Source: Ectocarpus siliculosus
Taxonomy: Eukaryota; Sar; Phaeophyceae; Ectocarpales; Ectocarpaceae
Length of the DNA: 64,000 bases
Direction: 5' to 3'
Assembly: GCA_000310025.1 (NCBI GenBank)
Contig: FN649726.1
Span: 124,001-188,000 of the forward strand
The notes below the pieces were generated by a model. That model had not been told where the DNA came from. It saw nothing but the letters and a program-made list of their open reading frames with translations, and made no database searches. Both the position numbers and the translations under genes were made by a program. Positions within the stretch are counted from its first letter, which is position 1; the number at the start of each line of letters is the position of its first letter. Below, piece after piece: positions 58,801 through 64,000 of this stretch.

Positions 58801-61800
58801 TTCGGCTGCTTCCTGGGGCCTCGTACCCCCTTCCCGCGCCCCTTCCCCGCTGACGCCTGCGCGTTGTCGCCCATTTCGTCCTCGCTGCTGTCGGCTTGCC
58901 TCGGCTGCTGACCCCGACGGCGGCTCCGACTCGCAGAGTCGGGCTCGCCGGTGGTGCCGATAGCAGGGCGCCCGCGGCCTGCACCGCCCGCACGGCTTGC
59001 CGACGGAGGTGCGGCAGCGCTCGCTGCTGGCGCCACCGCGGCGGCGGCGGTGGCGGCGGCAGCAGCCTGTGCTCGGGCAAAGCTCGCTGCGGCAGACGAG
59101 GAAGGCGAAGCACTGGCGGCGGCGGTGGCGGTGGCGGTGGCCGCCGCTTGCGGTTTGGAAGCGTTGGCCGGCTGCCGGGATTTGGAGGTGGTAGGCTGTA
59201 CCACCCCGTCGACTTCGATGCGCTTGCGCGGAGGGCGTCCTGGCCAAGGGTGTGGGGAAAAGAGAGGTTCGGTGAGTCAGGGTGGTCGCGAAGGGAATAA
59301 AAGGAAGGGTCCTGACGCAAGGAAAATGGATCACCGATTCGAGGCCGTGGACATGTCCCGCCTTCTTGACCTGCACGAACGCGAGCGGGTTAGGCTAGTG
59401 AAAGAAGAACGACGAAAAACACAGTGCACCAAGACCAGCAGACCACAGGACAGCACTTCATGATAGCATACAAAAAAGAGCAACGATCACCATCGAAAAA
59501 CACGACCTCCAGGTCGATAGCTCTATTCGGGGACAGGCGGATGGGACGGGGGGCGGGGGGGCTTTACCTCGGCGTGTTGCAGGCTCGTTCGGGTTGCTCA
59601 CGGTAATCCTGCCCCTCACAGCGGCCAAGGCGATATCGATCACGTTCTTGAACCCGTGTCCCTCAAACTCTGGGCTGTTCGGGGTGAGATCCGTGCGGGC
59701 GAACACGATTTCCGCCTTCCGCTTCATGGAGGAGTTCCAGTGATTCTTGATGGCGTTGTCCGTTCGCCCGGGCATCACCTTCGCGATCTCTGCCCACTTG
59801 TTGCCGAGCTTCTGGTGCTGGATCAGGATTGTGTGGTCCTGCAAATAGAACGGTTCCGGATTCTCGGTTTGTCATGGTCGAAAATGCGAAGGACTTGCAC
59901 CAACGCGTCATCAACGAACGTTAAGAGCGAGGGAAAGAGAAAACCGCAAAAATATCTACGGAACACATCGACCACAACCACCGCGGTCCAGACGACAAAA
60001 CCCCTAACACTCCGGTGCACGTCACAGAAGAAAATAGCAACGATGAACGGTACCAGCGCCACCCCAAGCAACCAAACCCGCTCGCACACCTCGTGCTCGC
60101 TCCAGGGAACTTTGCTAATGTGCGGGTTCAGGTGGTTGTGCCAGCGCTCGCGGCACTGCTTGCCGGTGCGGCCGGGGAGCTGAGCGGCGATGCAGCTCCA
60201 CTTCTTTGCGCCGATCTGACCCACGAGCTCCGCCACACGCGCATCGTCTTCGGGGGACCAGGGCCCCTTGGTGCCGCCGTTGAAGACCTTGGTCCAGCGG
60301 TGGAAGCACTGCATGTCCGTCTTTCCGGGGATACTATCGGCCACCTGTAGTGTAGGGATTTCGCAAGGATTTCACAAGAGAGATAGGTGTCCACGAATGA
60401 GCAACCAAACGAGAGCAACGAAGTTGTTTTGCTGTTGTGGTTGTCTTCACAGTAGGAAAAAAACATAGCGGTTTCCGCTCCATAGATTCGGACGTTTTTA
60501 CTCAACCGAAGCGGAACAAAAACAATGGCCGGTACTGTTGTAGTTAAGGACACGTTTTCCGTATAGTAAAGAATTGGTTCACAACTGCTGTTTGAGAGAA
60601 AAGGTGGCCTTTAATCGTTCGCCGCGGGGGGGGGGGGGGGGGGNNNNNNNNNNNNNNNNNNNNNNNNNNNNNNNNNNNNNNNNNNNNNNNNNNNNNNNNN
60701 NNNNNNNNNNNNNNNNNNNNNNNNNNNNNNNNNNNNNNNNNNNNNNNNNNNNNNNNNNNNNNNNNNNNNNNNNNNNNNNNNNNNNNNNNNNNNNNNNNNN
60801 NNNNNNNNNNNNNNNNNNNNNNNNNNNNNNNNNNNNNNNNNNNNNNNNNNNNNNNNNNNNNNNNNNNNNNNNNNNNNNNNNNNNNNNNAGACGGTAACCT
60901 GGTTGCCGAGTTCACGAAGTGAATTGGCTTGTTTTACAACGTCGTTGCCAATCGACGAAAACCCAATCCCGATGGCAAACACCGAGTGGGGGGCTTGTTT
61001 TACAACGTCGTTGCCAAAGCGACGAAAACCCAAACCCCGATGGCAAACACCGGGGGGGGGGGGGGTGTACTCATAGTCGTGCATGCCGTAGTCGTTTGAC
61101 CATTGACCTCGCATCCCTACAAAGCCGGGACGGAGCACGCCGGGTTCTCACCGGACCAGGCTCTCACATCACCAAGCGCGAAGCGCCGTGAGGTATTTGG
61201 CGAGTCGCATGAAGGGTGAGCTGCATCCTGCTAAGGGTGTTCGGCATCTTGTGCTTACTTCCTTGCGTACGGATGACAGCTACGTATGACTTAATTTATT
61301 TTCTGGTGCTTTCACTTCCAGAGACAGTTGTAAGCACTGTGTAACTGCCCCGAGGGAGCTTGCCCATTTTAACACAACGTGGTACGATCATCCCCCGTTG
61401 CGCAGAGTGAGGTTTCTCGACCCCGCACAACATGATCTACTCGACCACCATTATGGTTACCGCCAAAAAAAAAAAACGAGGTAAAAAAAAAACGGTAACC
61501 TGGTTGCCGAGTTCACGAAGTGAATTGGCTTGTTTACAACGTCGTTGCCAAGCGACGAAAACCCAACCCCGATGACAAACACCGGGGGGGGCGGCATGTT
61601 TTGCAACGTCGTTGCCAAGCGACGAAAACCCAACCCCGATGGCAAACATCGGGGAGGCTGGGGGGGACGGGAAAAAAACTCATTTCGGGAAAGCCTTCGT
61701 AAATAGTCACCATTGGACGACATGCCTCCCAGAAGAAAGCGGGAAACATCACAAGCTCACGTACACACGTGGTGGACCCAGTATCGACCAACAACAGACT

Positions 61801-63587
61801 ACACACGAGAATTAGCCTGCTGGAAGCAGCCTTATTGTGCGTCCAGCGTGAAATACGACGAGCCCAAAAAGCACATGGCGAAACGTGTACTCATATGCAT
61901 GTACGACACGTGTGGTCCCGTCTCATAGCAGTGTGGCTTGTTTCCGGCAAGTATCGGTGGAAAAAGAGATGCATGCTACATAGACCCCTCTTCCAACCAG
62001 TGCGGTATGCATAAAACTGTCGGAACCAATTGATCGGTGTGTAAAGCTGCGAGGTGCCAACATCCTCAAGTACGTTTCGCACAAAAATGCATACCATTGC
62101 GTTACATAAATAACGCCACGCCCATGCTGCATTAATAGTCAGCAGTCTGCAATACTCAACGAGCATATGCATGCAACATGCTAGATTCTGAGCCTTGGAC
62201 CCAAACCACGAAACAAATATCTTCACTGGGACGCCTAGAATCCGAACAAGAGGGCGTCACTCCGCATGATCGGGGGCTGGTGTATTTTTTGGGCGAGATT
62301 CAACGGCACCGAAACCTGGAGAACCAGCCTTCATCTGCCAACAGGAACTGTTGACGTGCAACACACAAGAATAGACGCAGCAGGGAAATTACAAGAGACT
62401 CCAGGTGATGCGTGATGACTGATCCGGAGCGGATACGTACCCAAACGAACGTACTTTCACCATCAAGGAACACGGGGTGTGTGCATTCGTGTGGTATGAT
62501 GACAAGTGCTTACACACAGGCTTTCTTTCTTATCTTTCCGATGTTCGATGTGAAAAAAATTGAGTGTCGTGTGAATCTGCACATACAAACAGCAACCCGG
62601 TTCAATGCCGCGCAGAGTCTAAATACGCTAACAGGTTGAAAGCACTACAGCAGGCACACAAGGTCCACAAGTTCCGGATTCGGGACACCCCCCGACTGCA
62701 AATGCACGTGTCTCCCTCTTCTTGCAGACACTCCCGAACGCAGGCGGAAACAAAAAAGGGGTCGCATGCATATGCAGGTATGGGGCCGAAAAAAACTATA
62801 ACCGACATCGCTTCCCTTGTGACGCAATGCGAACGGGGATCGGGGCAAACTGCCGCTACTTTTTTTCATCTGTTTTTTTCGGCGCAGGCCGGCTGCACTT
62901 GAGCCCAAGGCATGTCACGCGTGCTGCCGGTGGAGCGAGTCGGAAGCAAATGCCTTCTCCCGTGGCCATTGGTGTGGAGTCAGCAAAGGAATGCTACAAC
63001 CATGGCTTCTTTCCGGTCTCCGCGGGGACCAACACAGGTACACACCAAGAAAGCCAGCCACTTTTCAGGCGTACCATATGCAAGCAGCGACAGGGTCCTA
63101 TAGATACGATACATGGCATCATGGACGTGTGTCAGAATAAGTCACTCACCACTCTCCAGTTCCCCGAGCCGTTGGAATCCACGAGCTTCTTGAGCTGCGC
63201 GTCCTCCGCCGCCGACCACCTGGTCTTGATGGGCTTCCTGCGGTAGAGCAAGTTGTTGCCCTCCCCGCCGCCGCCGCCGCCGCCATCGAAGTCCTCCTCC
63301 GCAAACTCCTCAACAACAGCTGAAGCGGCAGCGGCAGCGGCATCGCCGCCGGCGATTCCGGCCGCCCCGCCCTTCCCCCCCTCCTCGTTCCCGTGTTCTC
63401 CGTCCTCGTTGCACTCCAGTATCATCTCCGCGACACGCTTACCGCGGTCGATGGCCTTTGCGGCGGCTGCACGCTGGATTCTGCGCCCCTCGCTGCCACC
63501 AAGGTGCTGCTGCTGCTGGTCGTACGCAGAGCTACCGGTCGATGCCGTGTCGTCGTGACCCGCGTCCAATTCCGTTTTCGGGACCAT
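55842..63587 (-). CDS. MYB3R: Three-repeat (R1R2R3) MYB transcription factor with AT-hook
   Basis: Eight minus-strand exons, 63587-63150, 60344-60090, 59838-59568, 59239-58633, 58396-58263, 57965-57486 (or 57492), 56618-56192 and 55944-55842, join in frame to 904 aa. R1 (about 120-168: [35 protein letters not shown]) is split by a 2.8-kb intron. R2 (about 171-219) reads KGPWSPEDD then [17 protein letters not shown]3 (about 222-272) reads KVPWSEHE then [18 protein letters not shown]. All regularly spaced tryptophans are present. Downstream are GRPPRKR (AT-hook-like, about 322), long Ala, Gly and Ser tracts, and [12 protein letters not shown]. In plants and animals 3R-MYBs control G2/M genes; that role here is inference. 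The ATG at 63587 is the first Met after an in-frame stop. Confidence 0.9.
60644..60888. other. Assembly gap (245 N) beside a G homopolymer
   Basis: The gap starts after a run of 18 G and ends at a copy of the minisatellite element. It lies inside the MYB intron that splits R1. It is an assembly feature, probably caused by G-run monomers. Confidence 0.95.
60889..61660. repeat. Two copies of the G-run minisatellite element in a MYB intron
   Basis: The monomer described at 172-305 is repeated at about 60926-61060 and about 61525-61653. Each pair is preceded by CGGTAACCTGGTTGCCGAGT. The second copy also includes the upstream TTAACACAACGTGGTACGAT block and the GGTTACCG...CGGTAACC pair around A-tracts, matching bases 6-160 of the window in the same orientation. 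G runs reach 11-13 bases. Confidence 0.8.
61661..63149. other. MYB intron remainder, no feature seen
   Basis: This is the intron sequence between the minisatellite copies and the first MYB exon. No nested gene is recognisable. Confidence 0.5.
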
Positions 63588-64000
63588 AGCACGGACGGGC
63601 GCACGGTTGGTTTCGAAGGCGCTCTCACTCGCCTGCTTGGGCTGTCGTGGCGCTCTCTTCTCTTCCCGTGCCTACTGCTGGGCGCGCTGCACGCCCCAAA
63701 CGCGCGGTATTCTGCTGCTGCTGCTCCTGCTGCTGCTGCTGCTGCTGCTGAAAAATTACGGTTGTTGATTTTTTTCGCATCCATCCCCAAAAAAATAGGA
63801 GTGCAGTTGATAGAGAGCAACGGGCGAAATAACAGGGTGGCGAAATGTTCATAGGAGAGCAACGAAAAAGATAGGCTGGGCAAGCGCGCATCATCGATAC
63901 CACGCGGAATACGCAGATCCAAGAAGGGCACTCGAGACATAAGGCAAGGCTTACGTCTGCGGGCAAGGAAGCGGGCGGGGTTCGGCATGGAATAAAGCAG
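63588..64000 (-). promoter_or_regulatory. MYB upstream region with CAG triplet run
   Basis: On the transcribed strand a (CAG)n run with one interruption lies at 63709-63750, about 120-165 bp before the start codon. It falls in the presumed 5' UTR or proximal promoter. An in-frame stop between the run and the ATG means it is not translated in the model given here. Confidence 0.5.

Overview
This is a nuclear window from an intron-rich eukaryote, most likely a brown alga or a related stramenopile. The grounds are short GT-AG exons in every gene, neighbouring genes on opposite strands, a membrane receptor kinase of a type known from brown algae, and abundant repeats. The species is not determined. 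All exon joins below come from reading frames and splice signals by eye; in four genes the summed exon lengths keep a single open frame.

Left part, 1-9.4 kb: repeat-rich DNA with no intact gene. It holds a G-run minisatellite at the window edge, a decayed tyrosine-recombinase fragment (about 3.28-3.79 kb), a large CATGGA palindrome-rich satellite (4.5-5.45 kb) and several copies of a short dispersed motif.

Receptor region, 9.4-22.15 kb (+): one long gene. About six propeller-like repeats, nearly all one per exon, are followed by a Pro/Thr/Ser stalk, a transmembrane helix, a helical region resembling the MLKL four-helix bundle, and a complete non-RD TKL kinase. A 2.9-kb arm of a transposon sits in the intron between the membrane exon and the helical/kinase exons. 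A full 4.85-kb relative of that transposon lies in opposite orientation just downstream (23.48-28.32 kb). A separate 1.6-kb pogo/Tc1-type element with a TA duplication follows (28.63-30.25 kb).

Right part, 30.9-63.6 kb: five conserved housekeeping or regulatory genes in strictly alternating orientation. They are PAXBP1/GCFC1 (-), MED7 (+), PEX11 (-), EFG1 (+) and a three-repeat MYB (-). PAXBP1/MED7 and PEX11/EFG1 are head-to-head pairs with 0.3 and 0.45 kb between start codons. MED7/PEX11 and EFG1/MYB converge. The MYB intron that splits repeat R1 contains a 245-base assembly gap beside the same minisatellite family seen at the left edge.

The best candidate for something undescribed is the receptor, because it joins a propeller ectodomain, an MLKL-like helical region and a kinase in one chain.
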